Shown: piece by piece, positions 29,575-38,688 of the stretch
Layout: the number at the start of each line of letters is the position of its first letter
How positions within the stretch are numbered: the first letter of the stretch is position 1
Assembly: GCF_020735385.1 (NCBI RefSeq)
Contig: NZ_CP085953.1
Span: forward strand, 1,826,621 to 1,890,620
Source: Granulicatella elegans
GTDB lineage: Bacteria; Bacillota; Bacilli; Lactobacillales; Aerococcaceae
Reading direction: 5' to 3'
DNA: 64,000 nt
Translations under genes and position numbers: made by a program
Notes under the pieces: generated by a model
Databases searched by the model: none
What the model saw: only the letters and a program-made list of their open reading frames with translations
What the model was told of the DNA's origin: nothing

Positions 29575-29693
29575 CAAATCATTTTACAAAATATATTCTG
29601 CGAGTAAACGTTCGAAAGATTGTACAGTAACTTTTAAACATTTTAAAATTATAATTAATCTTGCGAATACTCATTTAGCATAGAAGTATTCTT

Positions 29694-30878
29694 CTAATTT
29701 CTATTAATTAATTCATTAATAACTTTATCCTTCATAGTACTTTCAACAATTCTATAATTTGATTGCCATAAAGTTTTCATTTTTCCAACACTTTGTGGAT
29801 TAGTATCTGTTTCAAATGTATTTTGAACTAACCTAACTCCACATTCTTGCCAAACTTCTATTGGATCAAATCTCCATTGAATACTTCCATTTTCATCTTT
29901 CTTAATTAATGCTCTAAAAGCTCCAAAAATTGGTAATAAAAATCCAGAAGAAATTTCATAAGGAATAGTTTCTCGAGTAAAATCTGAATGAAATGAGGAC
30001 TTACTTTCTTGAGCAGAAGTTACCCCTCTTACTCTTCCAAATGATCCTTTAAATCCGTTCTCTTCTTTAAATTCTTTATACTTCTGTGACATTTCAATTT
30101 GAATACATTCATATAATTCTACTAACTTAGGTAATAACGGAGATAAACTTAAGTAGATATTGTCTTCACAACTTAATTCCTTTTTAAAATCTTTAAAAAC
30201 ACTAGCTTTTGCTGAATAAGCTTGAGTAGGGGCTGATGAATCATCAGGATATCTTTTTACATTAAACATAAACATAAGCTTTAATAATTCTACTACCGGA
30301 ATAGGCTTATTTTCATTATCTTTATATGCAACATCATCCTTAAAAGGCATTTCACTAATAGCTTCTTTAACAAAATCAAATTTATCATCTAACTCAAATA
30401 GTGCTATATCACTTACTTGAATTGAGGTATTTCTCGCATCTGCTAATTCAGTTACATTTAGTGTATCACCTACAATTATTTCCAATCTAACATATTTATT
30501 AATATCATCTATCATTGATTCACGATTTTCTATTATCGCTGTATAAGTATGACCTCCATCTAGAATCCCATATTTTGATGAATCATCCGAAAAATCAACA
30601 GAAATTTCACTAGTAGAATTATTAAAATGAACTGATTTTGCAGTTAAAACAATCCCTCTATTATTAATATCAAAATTAATATTAGAATTAGATTTCACTG
30701 CGTTAATTAATTGTTTAGCAACGGAAGTGTTCATTTTTGGTTTTCTAGGATTAACTTCTAAAGATAAATTATTTGGTAAGTCTCTAAATTCAGTTAATGC
30801 TAAATAGGTTGTAATATTTTCATCAGATGGTGAACTGAAAGTTCTCAAAGCTTTTACTTTAAATTTGTTTACAGTCAT
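29694..30878 (-). CDS. AIPR-like (abortive phage infection) protein
   Basis: 394-residue soluble protein I place in the AIPR family from the motif NRGIVLTAKSVHF (about 92-104) followed by YGILDGGHTYTAI (about 122-134), the NRGI/DGGHT pair typical of the ParB/DndB-like fold, and VTELADARNTSIQVSD downstream. Members include phage abortive-infection proteins; the biochemical activity is unknown. AAAGGAGAAATTCTA precedes the ATG. It faces a broken XRE regulator across 98 bases, the usual layout of a defence gene with its repressor. AT-rich and surrounded by decayed genes. Confidence 0.7.
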   Translation of the reverse strand: MTVNKFKVKALRTFSSPSDENITTYLALTEFRDLPNNLSLEVNPRKPKMNTSVAKQLINAVKSNSNINFDINNRGIVLTAKSVHFNNSTSEISVDFSDDSSKYGILDGGHTYTAIIENRESMIDDINKYVRLEIIVGDTLNVTELADARNTSIQVSDIALFELDDKFDFVKEAISEMPFKDDVAYKDNENKPIPVVELLKLMFMFNVKRYPDDSSAPTQAYSAKASVFKDFKKELSCEDNIYLSLSPLLPKLVELYECIQIEMSQKYKEFKEENGFKGSFGRVRGVTSAQESKSSFHSDFTRETIPYEISSGFLLPIFGAFRALIKKDENGSIQWRFDPIEVWQECGVRLVQNTFETDTNPQSVGKMKTLWQSNYRIVESTMKDKVINELINRN

Positions 30879-30961
30879 TAGAATTTCTCCTTTAATTGTG
30901 TTATTTTTTATAAAAATATCATATTTTTTCCTAAAAACAAAGAAACCTTGGTACCTTTTTG

Positions 30962-30976
30962 TGATATAATGTACAC
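30962..30976 (+). promoter_or_regulatory. Extended -10 promoter for the XRE gene, likely leaderless
   Basis: TGATATAAT (TG-N-TATAAT) ends 6 bases before the ATG at 30977, so transcription should begin at or beside the start codon. No ribosome binding site is present. ACCTT occurs twice just upstream (30945-30957), a possible operator half-site pair. Confidence 0.55.
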
Positions 30977-31251
30977 ATGACTAAGAGAAAAAATATAATA
31001 ATAACTTATTTAAAATTGGAGAAATTATTAAGTTTCATCGATTAAACTTATCTTTAAACAGTAGCAGAGAAAATTTTCTTGTTGATAGAATAAATAAAGG
31101 TATTTTAAATGAGAATGGCATTTCTCTAGAAACCTTAAAAAATATAGAAAACGGAAATACATTACCTAGTCTACCTACATTAAAACTTCTTGCTAATTTG
31201 TTAGAAATAGATTTTTTTGAACTTTTAAAGGAAATTTACGACTATATTTAA
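30977..31251 (+). pseudogene. XRE-family regulator, frameshifted at an A6 tract
   Basis: From ATG 30977 the frame stops after 22 codons. One base out of phase, a continuous frame runs to TAA 31249 and encodes a helix-turn-helix protein (FKIGEIIKFHRLN..., then GISLETLKNIENG, LPSLPTLKLLANLLEIDFFEL). Adding one A to the A6 run at 30988-30993 joins the two frames as MTKRKKYNNNLFKIGE, an ordinary XRE N-terminus, giving about 91 residues. It could be a true pseudogene, a phase-variable gene, a slippage-expressed gene, or a sequencing error. Divergent from the AIPR gene. Confidence 0.7.
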
Positions 31252-31342
31252 AAAGGAGTGAAGAAAGTTTTATAATTTTGGTGTTAATTTTTTCTAAAAG
31301 TTAATTATAACTAATAATACTGAGGTATTTAAATAAATTTCC

Positions 31343-31572
31343 TCAGTTTTCTCTTACTACTTCAATCATTTCCTCAAATTCATCATTCAACAAATGCATT
31401 TCATCTGTATCCATAAATTTTTGGTAAATCATGTCTAATGCTTCTTGATTGTTGATATCTTTTTCGATACTAATTAATGCTGTTACAAATGTTTTGTAAT
31501 CTTTTTGCATCATTGCTTCAATAGTTCTTTTTGTTTCTAAAAATTCCAGTTTTCTACTTCCTATCTTTTCAT
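31343..31572 (-). pseudogene. Small acidic protein gene, frameshifted near its start
   Basis: A 70-residue frame (KRTIEAMMQKDYKTFVTALI..., rich in Asp/Glu/Met) ends at TGA 31343 but has no start in phase; an ATG at 31572 is one base out of phase. One extra A in the AAAA after that ATG would give MKKIGSRKLEFLETK. TATACT lies 11 bases before the ATG, so the transcript would have almost no leader. Product not recognised. Confidence 0.4.
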
Positions 31573-31690
31573 TTTGTACTTATAGTATAGCATTAAACCT
31601 CCCACATTTCTCCAACAAAAAAGTACTCTACTGATCGTAAAGTACTTTGATTATTTTTATTTTTTCCTAACAAGCTATGCCTGAACAATT

Positions 31691-32019
31691 TTAACGAATA
31701 AACATTAATACAACGAGAAATAAAACGATTTCTAATATATAAGTCAATGCTAGTATTAGAATCCAGTTTAGCAAAACTTTAACAAAAAAATTTTGTTTGA
31801 TGAATTCTATTTTTTCCAATTTAATAACCAGACACTTCCAACTGCTGGTACGATGCTCCATTGATGTACTAATATCCATCTAAATATGGAATATTCATAT
31901 TCACCATTCATTTCAATATATAGAAGAGCCATTTTCATCGTTGCTAGTGCAGAGACTAAGAATACGATAGCGACCACTATCTTCTGTTTTAGTGTTAATG
32001 ATTGTTGTTTTTCCATCAT
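31691..32019 (-). pseudogene. Small membrane protein split by a frameshift at A6
   Basis: ATG 32019 (AAGGAG about 10 bases upstream) opens a 70-residue protein with two membrane segments that stops at TAG 31807 right after LLNWKK. The -1 frame continues to 31691 with two more membrane segments (FFVKVLLNWILILALTYILE..., then FLVVLMFIR). One extra A in the A6 run (31810-31815) would fuse them into a 110-residue, four-helix protein. Two coupled genes or ribosomal slippage remain possible. Function unknown. Confidence 0.5.
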
Positions 32020-32250
32020 TTTGATGCCACTCCTTCTTGAATTTAAGCAAATTGTACTTTATTCCTTTTTATTAGTAAATATTTTTTCTAAAGCGCATCT
32101 AATCATCAAAACATGTATCCTATGATTAACATTTTCTTTTAATTCTATTTCTTCTCTATATTATTCTCACCTCTTCTTTCCATTTTCAAACCATTGCCGT
32201 TATGTCATAATTGTCTTATAATAAATTACATTTAAAAAAGGAGATTCGTT

Positions 32251-32694
32251 ATGAAATTTTATTCTTATGAATATGTATTAGGGCAAATTAGTCAGCAGGA
32301 TTGGGTAATGGTTATTCTTTCTGCGTTATTAATTTTTGTGACTGGATTTTTAGCTTATCAAGATAAACGTGGTAGTAAGTTTCGTGAATTATCAATTATT
32401 TCAATTTTAGCTTTAGTAGCGATTGTTTTGATAGGAATTTCTAATTTACAAAGTAATCAATCTACAAATAATCAATTCCGTAATTCTTTAAACTTTATTG
32501 AAATTGTTTCAAAAGAATTAGGGGTAGATAAAGAAAAGATTTATGTGAATACTTCTTCTACGACTGATGGAGTTATTATCAAAGTTGGAAATCAATTTTA
32601 TCGTGCTTTAAATGGCTCTAACAAGGATAGTTATTTATTAGAGAAGATGGAATTATATAAATCAGATGTTGAACTTGTGGAGGTTAAAAAATAA
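32251..32694 (+). CDS. DUF3290 family membrane protein
   Basis: 147 residues with two membrane segments near the N-terminus (about 18-37 and 47-66) and a soluble C-terminal domain. It belongs to DUF3290, which is regularly paired with a DUF421 (YetF-like) gene, as here: the start codon of the next gene overlaps its stop (TAATG). Function unknown. AAAAGGAGATTCGTT precedes the ATG. Confidence 0.85.
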   Translation: MKFYSYEYVLGQISQQDWVMVILSALLIFVTGFLAYQDKRGSKFRELSIISILALVAIVLIGISNLQSNQSTNNQFRNSLNFIEIVSKELGVDKEKIYVNTSSTTDGVIIKVGNQFYRALNGSNKDSYLLEKMELYKSDVELVEVKK

Positions 32695-33323
32695 TGAGCT
32701 TTTTTATTACAATTGCGATTAAGTTAGCTTTAGGTCTTATTTCTTTAGTATTTGTTATTAATATAACTGGTAAAGGAAAGTTAGCACCAAGTTCTGCAGT
32801 AGACCAAGTACAAAACTTTGTTCTCGGGGGAATTATTGGTGGGATTATTTACAATAGTTCGATTTCAATTCTTCAGTATGTAGTTATTTTAATTATTTGG
32901 ACTATTTTAATCTTACTGTTGAAATGGTTAAATACAAATGTTGCAGTTATTAAGCAATTAATTGACGGTAAACCTGTAATGATTATTAAAAATGGAAAAT
33001 TAGACCCAGAAGCTTGTCGTTCTAAAGGTTTATCTGCTTCAGATGTAGCTCTTAAATTACGTTCTCAAGGTGTATTCCAATTAAAAGATGTAAAAAGAGC
33101 TGTCATTGAACAAAATGGGTAATTTATTATTGTAAAAATGGGCGATGAAAATCCTAAATAACCAATTATTACGGACAGTGTTGTTCAAACGAAAATTTTA
33201 GATACAATTGGTAAATCTGAAGAATGGTTGATGGAAAAATTACAAAAAGAAGGCTATGATAATGTAGCAGATATTTTCATTGCTGAATATGATAGAGGTA
33301 AAATTAATATCGTGACTTATTAA
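32694..33323 (+). pseudogene. DUF421 (YetF-like) membrane protein with two in-frame stops
   Basis: The open part (142 residues) has three membrane segments and the first part of the YetF soluble domain (DGKPVMIIKNGKL). After TAA at 33120 the same frame continues with clear family sequence (QF)IIVKMGDENPK, a second TAA at 33159, then PIITDSVVQTKILD and EEWLMEKLQKEGYDNVADIF, ending AEYDRGKINIVTY at a TAA at 33321. Total 209 sense-length codons, the normal family size, with no indel. The first stop sits where Gln is usual. Truncated function is possible but unlikely. Confidence 0.8.
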
Positions 33324-33465
33324 TCATTGAATGGATGATCCATAAATTGATTGAGCATTTAATTTGCTTTTAGAAATCAGAATTTATATACTTTAGCTAC
33401 TATCTAGTTTAACGATGATTACTCTTCTTTGAACTAGGTATAAACTAATAAATGGAGGTAATCTC

Positions 33466-33663
33466 ATGTCAGCAGAAGAAAAATCAAACCAAGTTGCTGG
33501 TTCTATCAAAGAAGGTTTTGGTAAATTAACTGGCGACAAAAAACTTGAAACTAAAGGAGCTACTGAACAAGTAGTTTCTAAAGTAAAAGAAGTTGCTGAA
33601 GATGCAAAAGATGCTGTTGAAGGCGCTATTGAAGGTGTTAAAAACACCTTTAAAAAAGATTAA
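33466..33663 (+). CDS. CsbD family stress-response protein
   Basis: Small hydrophilic protein of 65 residues, predicted helical, with the family pattern [24 protein letters not shown]. CsbD is a general stress protein of unknown mechanism. ATGGAGGTAATCTC precedes the ATG. The IS element inserted 11 bases past its stop. Confidence 0.9.
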   Translation: MSAEEKSNQVAGSIKEGFGKLTGDKKLETKGATEQVVSKVKEVAEDAKDAVEGAIEGVKNTFKKD

Positions 33664-33674
33664 TAACAATAATC

Positions 33675-35528
33675 AAAGAGGCTGGGCAAAAAGTCTCAAA
33701 AATAGAAGAAAGCACTATAAAATTCTGAAACAGGATTTTATAGTGCTTTTTAGTCTTATAAATTAAACATAGGAGTCTACCTCTGTTATAATAAGTTTGA
33801 ATGAAATAAAATAAGAAAGGGTGACTCCTATGTACAAAAATTATACCACACCAACAGATACTTTAGAACTAAATTTTACATTAACCGTCCCTAAAAACCA
33901 CATTGCTCAATTTATTAATCAGTTTGTAGATTCTATTCCAGATTCTATTATCTTTCCTAATACAACATCAAAAATGGGTAGACCTGCTCATCATCCTCGT
34001 ATGTTATTAAAAATGATTCTCTTCGCTTATACTCGTTCTACGTATAGTGGTAGAAAAATTGTTCAATTAAATGAAGAAAATATTCCGATGCAGTGGCTTT
34101 CTCAACAAACTTATGTCTGTTACCATGTTATTAATAATTTTAGAAGTAATGAACAGTTTTCCTCTATCATTAAAAACATTTTCGTATACTTTACTTTATT
34201 ACTCCAACACTATCATATTATTGATTCAGATAGTTTATTTATTGATGGTACAAAAGTTCAAGCAGATGCCAATCGTTATTCATTTGTATGGCGTAAAGCT
34301 ATTGAAAGATATGATGAAGCTTTAAATGAAAAAATTAGTACATTATATGATCAATTAATTCAAAATCAAGTGAATATTGCTTTATCAGAAGAAGAAAAAA
34401 TTACTGAATATGGTGTTCATGCCATGATTGAAGCTACTAATAACTCTCTAGAACAGTTAGAAGAACTCATTGAAGAAGAACCTAAACATATTGTTGGTGG
34501 TTCTAAAAACAAACAGAAAAAACGCTTGTTAAATTCTTTTAAACGTCAACTTGAAAAAGATTTTCTGCCTCGTAAAGAAAAATATACGATAGCTAAGGAA
34601 ACATTTGATAACCGGAATAGTTATTCTAAAACAGATAACGATGCTACTTTTATGTGTATGAAAGAAGATGCCATGAAAAATCGAGAATTAAAACCTGGCT
34701 ATAATCTTCAAATCGCAACGAATCATCAATATGTTTTAGGTTTTGATGTATTTCCTAATCCTACAGATATGCGTACTCTTAAACCATTTTTAAATTCATT
34801 TAAACTATTAGACAAATTTTCTATTATTATTGCGGATGCTGGATACGGTAGTGAAGAAAACTATCAATTGATTCTTGAAGAGTATGAAAAGACACCTTTG
34901 ATTCCTTACACAATGTACGAAAAAGAACAAACGAAGAAATTTAAAAATGATCCATCTAATAGACAAAATTGGTATTACAATGAAGAGGAAGATTATTATA
35001 TTGATCATTTAGGTGTAAAATTTAGTTTTAAATATTATTCAACAAGAAACGATAAGAATGGATTTACTCGTAGATTTAAAGTGTATGAGACAGATTCAAT
35101 TCAAGAAACAGAAGCATTGGATGAATTAGCGAAAACTCCTACTGGACAACAACGTCAAATCCGTGTAAACCAAGTTTGGGAATCTTATAAAGAAACGATT
35201 AAAGAAGCGTTACATAGTGACCGTGGAAGTAGTATATATGCTCAACGAAAAATTGAAGTTGAGCCAGTTTTCGGTCAAATGAAGCGCAATTTTGGCATGC
35301 GCAGAACTCATGTTAGAGGTAAAAATGCAGTTCATAATGACATTGGTCTGCTCTTTTTAGGGATGAATTTGCAGAGATTAAGGAAATATATCTTAAATAA
35401 TATGAATCAAGGGTGGTTTATCCCCCTTGATTTTACTGAATTTATTAAAAAGCACGTCCTAATTTTGATTTCAGTCAAAATCGGGACGTGCTTTCTTCTA
35501 TTTTTGAGACTTTTTGCCCAGCCTCTTT
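33675..35528 (+). mobile_element. IS1182-family insertion sequence, apparently intact
   Basis: Perfect 41-bp terminal inverted repeats (33675-33715 and 35488-35528, beginning AAAGAGGCTGGGC) enclose one transposase gene. Each end also carries its own hairpin: AGCACTATAAAATTCTG and its complement at 33711-33752 and AGCACGTCC/GGGACGTGCT at 35451-35491, which would block transcription entering from outside. No target duplication can be recognised. Confidence 0.9.
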
Positions 35529-35560
35529 TTTCTTTTATGAATTTAATATTTCAATCATAA
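33830..35560 (+). CDS. IS1182-family transposase (DDE)
   Basis: 576 residues from ATG 33830 (AAGAAAGGGTGA upstream; a GTG at 33821 is less likely). N-terminal DUF772-type domain (GRPAHHPRMLLKMILFAYTR), DDE core with DSDSLFIDGTKVQADANR, ADAGYGSEENY and RKIEVEPVFGQMKRNFGMRR. No stop or frameshift, unlike the other mobile element here. The C-terminus runs through the right inverted repeat. Confidence 0.92.
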   Translation: MYKNYTTPTDTLELNFTLTVPKNHIAQFINQFVDSIPDSIIFPNTTSKMGRPAHHPRMLLKMILFAYTRSTYSGRKIVQLNEENIPMQWLSQQTYVCYHVINNFRSNEQFSSIIKNIFVYFTLLLQHYHIIDSDSLFIDGTKVQADANRYSFVWRKAIERYDEALNEKISTLYDQLIQNQVNIALSEEEKITEYGVHAMIEATNNSLEQLEELIEEEPKHIVGGSKNKQKKRLLNSFKRQLEKDFLPRKEKYTIAKETFDNRNSYSKTDNDATFMCMKEDAMKNRELKPGYNLQIATNHQYVLGFDVFPNPTDMRTLKPFLNSFKLLDKFSIIIADAGYGSEENYQLILEEYEKTPLIPYTMYEKEQTKKFKNDPSNRQNWYYNEEEDYYIDHLGVKFSFKYYSTRNDKNGFTRRFKVYETDSIQETEALDELAKTPTGQQRQIRVNQVWESYKETIKEALHSDRGSSIYAQRKIEVEPVFGQMKRNFGMRRTHVRGKNAVHNDIGLLFLGMNLQRLRKYILNNMNQGWFIPLDFTEFIKKHVLILISVKIGTCFLLFLRLFAQPLFSFMNLIFQS

Positions 35561-35575
35561 ACATATAAAGATACT

Positions 35576-36325
35576 TTATTCAGAAATATCTGAAGTTTGA
35601 CTTGCTTTTTCTTTCTTTTCTCGATGATAGAAATGAATCGCTAAAGTTGAGAATACCATCGTCCATTGAAGGCTATATGGATGTAAAAGAAAACTAAAGA
35701 TACTATAAAGAAGGATTAATAAATATTGAATTCCTCTTTTTTCTCTAAAAATATAAAATAAGCATCCTAATATTACCATCATTAATCCAGTATGAACTAC
35801 AAAGAGACTTGGTAACATTAAAATTACTGCTCCCACGATATAATACACAATAGCTTGCGATAACGTAGGTTTCATAAAGAACATTCCAATTTGTAATACT
35901 AAAAACGATAGGATAAAAGGTAATAAAATCATTCCTATTCCTTGAATCAGAGAAATGGCTGATGATTGTTTACGATACTTTCTTAAACAGTCGGTCCCAA
36001 CATTGAACATAGCAACAATTAGTAATGTCGTAAAGATGTTTTTATAATTTTACCATCCTATCGGTACAATAAAATGATCAATCAATGCATAGCCAAGAGA
36101 TAGCAACCAACTGAATAGGAGCAATCCAATCATTAATTTCTTTTTATTAGTTACATAGTAGAATATATCTGCAAATAAAAATAACAAAATAGGATAAACA
36201 ATACGACCTATGATTGACAAATAAAGAGAGGTATTCAAACTAAATAGCAATGGTCTAAAACTATCGAATATCATTAAGAAAATTGCAAAATACATTAATT
36301 TTGAACGATGGGTATAAATTTTCAT
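35576..36325 (-). pseudogene. TraX-like membrane protein split by one in-frame TAA
   Basis: Two open frames in the same phase, 91 residues from ATG 36325 and 144 residues from 36010, are parted by TAA at 36052-36050 with 13 more sense codons between (NYKNIFTTLLIVA). Joined they form a 249-codon polytopic protein with TraX-like features: an N-terminal helix with a DS/DH-like position, GRIVYPILLFLFADIFYYVTNKKKL, then KNIFTTLL, and QWTMVFSTLAIHFY near the end. TraX acetylates pilin in F plasmids; chromosomal members are of unknown role. CAA to TAA would explain the stop. Confidence 0.65.
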
Positions 36326-36401
36326 AAATTCTCCTTTTTATTAAGATAATAATCGAATGATAACCGTTAATTTGAGATAAGTAAATATTTTTTTGATACA
36401 A

Positions 36402-36440
36402 AAAAGGAATTAAGCCACTGAATAGCACCTAATTCCTTTT
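36402..36440 (-). terminator. Terminator after the GST gene
   Basis: AAAAGGAATTA (36402-36412) pairs with TAATTCCTTTT (36430-36440), U-rich on the minus strand. Confidence 0.75.
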
Positions 36441-36464
36441 CTAATTTTTTATTTCAATTACGGA

Positions 36465-37253
36465 CTATAAACTCTTATATTCTACTTCTAATCCTTTTTG
36501 AACAGCAGGTCGATTCTCGATTCGTTTTGCCCATTTCACTAAGTGCGTGTAGCTAGATGCATCTAAAAACTCTGCTGAATTTTGATATAATTTATCTAAT
36601 ACTAATTGTCCATACCAAGACCAAATCGCAATATCCGCAATTGTATACTCGTCTCCAGCAATATAAGGTCTTGTTGCTAATTCTTTATCCAGTAAATCTA
36701 ATTGACGTTTTGTTTCCATTGTAAAGCGATTAATGGCATATTCAATTTTTTCAGGAGCATAATTGAAGAAATGTCCAAATCCTCCACCGACAAATGGTGC
36801 AGATCCTGTTTGCCAAAATAGCCAGTTTAATACTTCTGTACGTTTTTCAACTTCTTTTGGAAGAAATTGTCCAAATTTTTCAGCTAGATATAATTGGATA
36901 TTCGCTGATTCAAAGATTCTAATATTGCTCGTACTAGATTGATCTAATAACGCAGGTATTTTTGAGTTTGGATTCACTTCTACAAAGCCAGTTCCGAACT
37001 GTTCGCCATCCATAATTGAGATTTTATATAAGTCATACTCTGCTTCTTTTATTCCTAACGCTAATAACTCTTCTAATAAAATCGTAACTTTTACACCGTT
37101 TGGAGTCCCTAGAGAATATAATTGGAAGGGTTTCTCCCCCTTTGGTAATACTTGTTTAAAACGAGATCCCGCAGTTGGACGGTTAATTCCTGAAAATTTT
37201 CCTTGATTACTATCTGCTGCACTCCACACTCGTGGTAATTCATAATTTGTCAT
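36465..37253 (-). CDS. Glutathione S-transferase family protein, YghU/YfcG type
   Basis: 262 residues with an N-terminal extension, thioredoxin-like domain (FQLYSLGTPNGVKVTILLEEL, about 42-62; given as landmark), VNPNSKIPALLD and ESANIQLYLAEKFG, and the helical C-terminal domain with YIAGDEYTIADIAIWSW. YghU-type enzymes are glutathione-linked disulfide reductases. GAGGGAAATAACC precedes the ATG. Monocistronic. Confidence 0.9.
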   Translation of the reverse strand: MTNYELPRVWSAADSNQGKFSGINRPTAGSRFKQVLPKGEKPFQLYSLGTPNGVKVTILLEELLALGIKEAEYDLYKISIMDGEQFGTGFVEVNPNSKIPALLDQSSTSNIRIFESANIQLYLAEKFGQFLPKEVEKRTEVLNWLFWQTGSAPFVGGGFGHFFNYAPEKIEYAINRFTMETKRQLDLLDKELATRPYIAGDEYTIADIAIWSWYGQLVLDKLYQNSAEFLDASSYTHLVKWAKRIENRPAVQKGLEVEYKSL

Positions 37254-37303
37254 GGTTATTTCCCTCTATTCTTTGATTATTTAAAAATTTTAGTTAACTA
37301 GTT

Positions 37304-37447
37304 CTATTTCAAATTATTCGCTCTTTGATTCATTTCATCTGCAGCACGATTTAAGCCACGGCTTTGATATTCATAAGCTGCTTTTTCATAACGATCAATG
37401 TCTTGTTGTCTTCTACGTTCCGCATCTTGCTCACTTGATTTAGATTT
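37304..37447 (-). pseudogene. Gene remnant, charged C-terminal fragment
   Basis: A 47-codon frame (SEQDAERRRQQDIDRYEKA..., NRAADEMNQRANNLK) ends at TAG 37304 and is preceded in phase by a stop at 37448 with no start codon. It looks like the charged helical tail of a lost protein. Not recognised. Confidence 0.3.
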
Positions 37448-37548
37448 TTATAATAATTCTAACGTATAATCGGAATTCCGTAAACTAATAAAGTTTATAC
37501 GAGGAGTAAGTTGGAATAAATGAATAAAAGCATAATCTAGATAGTGAC

Positions 37549-37758
37549 CATGCTACATTAGAAAAGTCAATTCTCCTAAACGCCTCTCATAAACTAACGT
37601 CAAAATAGAAATGACTTTTCTCAGTAGCACGAGTACTAGAAACCGTCCCATCGGATTCTAGTACTGGAAAATTTGAGACCAAGGCTCAAATTTTAGCAAT
37701 GAGACTCGCTTTTGCGAGGCTGCTTGCGTCCATGCTACATTAGAAAAGTCAATTTCTA
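37549..37758. repeat. BOX-like repeat, copy 5 (longest form, two internal modules) plus a partial arm
   Basis: A stray right arm (CCATGCTACATTAGAAAAGTC, 37549-37568) is followed by a spacer and a full element from 37607: outer arm GAAATGACTTTTC/GAAAAGTCAATTTC, module B1 AGTACTAGAAACCG-TCCCAT-CGGATTCTAGTACT (37632-37665), module B2 AAAATTTGAGACC-AAGG-CTCAAATTTT, and the core AATGAGACTCGCTTTTGCGAG then GCTGCTTGCGTCC. The 37571-37820 stretch is related to 47651-48095. Confidence 0.85.
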
Positions 37759-37774
37759 TGCAGTAAATGAAAAA

Positions 37775-37800
37775 ACACCCTGTGGAAATCCACAGAGTGT
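37775..37800 (-). terminator. Terminator after EEP gene 2
   Basis: ACACCCTGTGG pairs with CCACAGAGTGT (one mismatch), followed on the minus strand by TTTTTT. Nearly the same sequence as the terminator behind rpsI. Confidence 0.85.
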
Positions 37801-37822
37801 CGAAATATTATTCTATATACTT

Positions 37823-38638
37823 TTACTTCCAATTTAAAAGAGAATTTAGTCCAAAGTGGTCACTCACTTGAAGACTATTGTTTCCGTCAAAAACGACATG
37901 TAGATTCTCTACTTCTAACTCTTTCGTAATAAAAACATAGTCAATGCGAAGTGATTCTTTATTTCCCTTCCATCCATCAATTTCTGGCGGAACGGTATAG
38001 CTACCACTTTTCTCTCTAGCAACTTCAAATGCATCTTGTAAGCCTAATGGACTAGCTAAAATAACTTGATACCCTTCCTGACCAGCTGGGTTGTTAAAAT
38101 CTCCAGCTAATAAAAGAGGCTTGTTCAATGATTTCAATACAGTCTCAAATCTTGCCCATTCTTCTTGGAAACCTTTATCCCACCAAGATAAGTGTACACT
38201 AGCAACTGCAAGTTCCTTACCATCCACTACCGTTTCAGCTAAGGCAACACGACGTGTATGGTAGTCTGTTGGATCATCCACATCTGAAACCAAAATTTCT
38301 CTGACTTCAATCGGTGTTTTAGATAAGATTGCTACACCTTCATGATAGCGATCATATCCAATATGATTATAAGACCAAGTCCAGTAATAATTTCTGCCAT
38401 TTTCAGCTAATTTCTCCACCAAAAGTCTTACAAAGTGATCTTGGTGAATAGGTTCTGCAGATGGCAAAGCTTTATAAAAATCATCAACTTTTACTTCTTT
38501 CGAAGTGATTTCCTGATTGATTTCTTGAAAACAAATCAAATCATAATTGTTGTCAAGAATATCCTGAAGTAAAAGGTTGAATTTTTCTTCTGCTTCTTTC
38601 TCCATCCAGCTATGAGTATTCAGTGTTAAAAATTTCAT
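37823..38638 (-). CDS. EEP-fold hydrolase (endonuclease/exonuclease/phosphatase)
   Basis: 271-residue cytosolic EEP protein with MKFLTLNTHSW, FQEINQE, ASVHLSWWD, LAGDFNNP and a C-terminal VSDHFGLN, the full catalytic set. Streptococci carry close relatives near sugar PTS genes, sometimes called maltodextrin-linked; substrate unknown. Lies 50 bases downstream of the PTS gene and is probably cotranscribed. Codon use resembles that gene more than the rest of the window. Confidence 0.85.
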   Translation of the reverse strand: MKFLTLNTHSWMEKEAEEKFNLLLQDILDNNYDLICFQEINQEITSKEVKVDDFYKALPSAEPIHQDHFVRLLVEKLAENGRNYYWTWSYNHIGYDRYHEGVAILSKTPIEVREILVSDVDDPTDYHTRRVALAETVVDGKELAVASVHLSWWDKGFQEEWARFETVLKSLNKPLLLAGDFNNPAGQEGYQVILASPLGLQDAFEVAREKSGSYTVPPEIDGWKGNKESLRIDYVFITKELEVENLHVVFDGNNSLQVSDHFGLNSLLNWK

Positions 38639-38688
38639 ATTTTTCTCCTAAAACAAGAGGTTGGAAAAAGCTTCCAACCTCAAGACTA

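Larger units (their letters stand above)
29293..29693. other. Intergenic region between nox and the AIPR gene
   Basis: 400 bases without an ORF. It holds the nox leader, the Fur/PerR-like box (29325-29339), a cre-like AGCAAACGTTTTGCT (29376-29390, one key mismatch to consensus) and the AIPR terminator (29552-29574). Nothing else recognised. Confidence 0.6.

Noticed and set aside
30977..31045. 22-codon peptide from ATG 30977 as a leader peptide.
   Set aside because: A clear XRE frame follows one base out of phase, so a frameshift explains it better.
37549..37758. CRISPR-like or tandem array because repeat arms recur nearby.
   Set aside because: Units are unequal, palindromic and modular, with no regular spacers; no cas genes are present.
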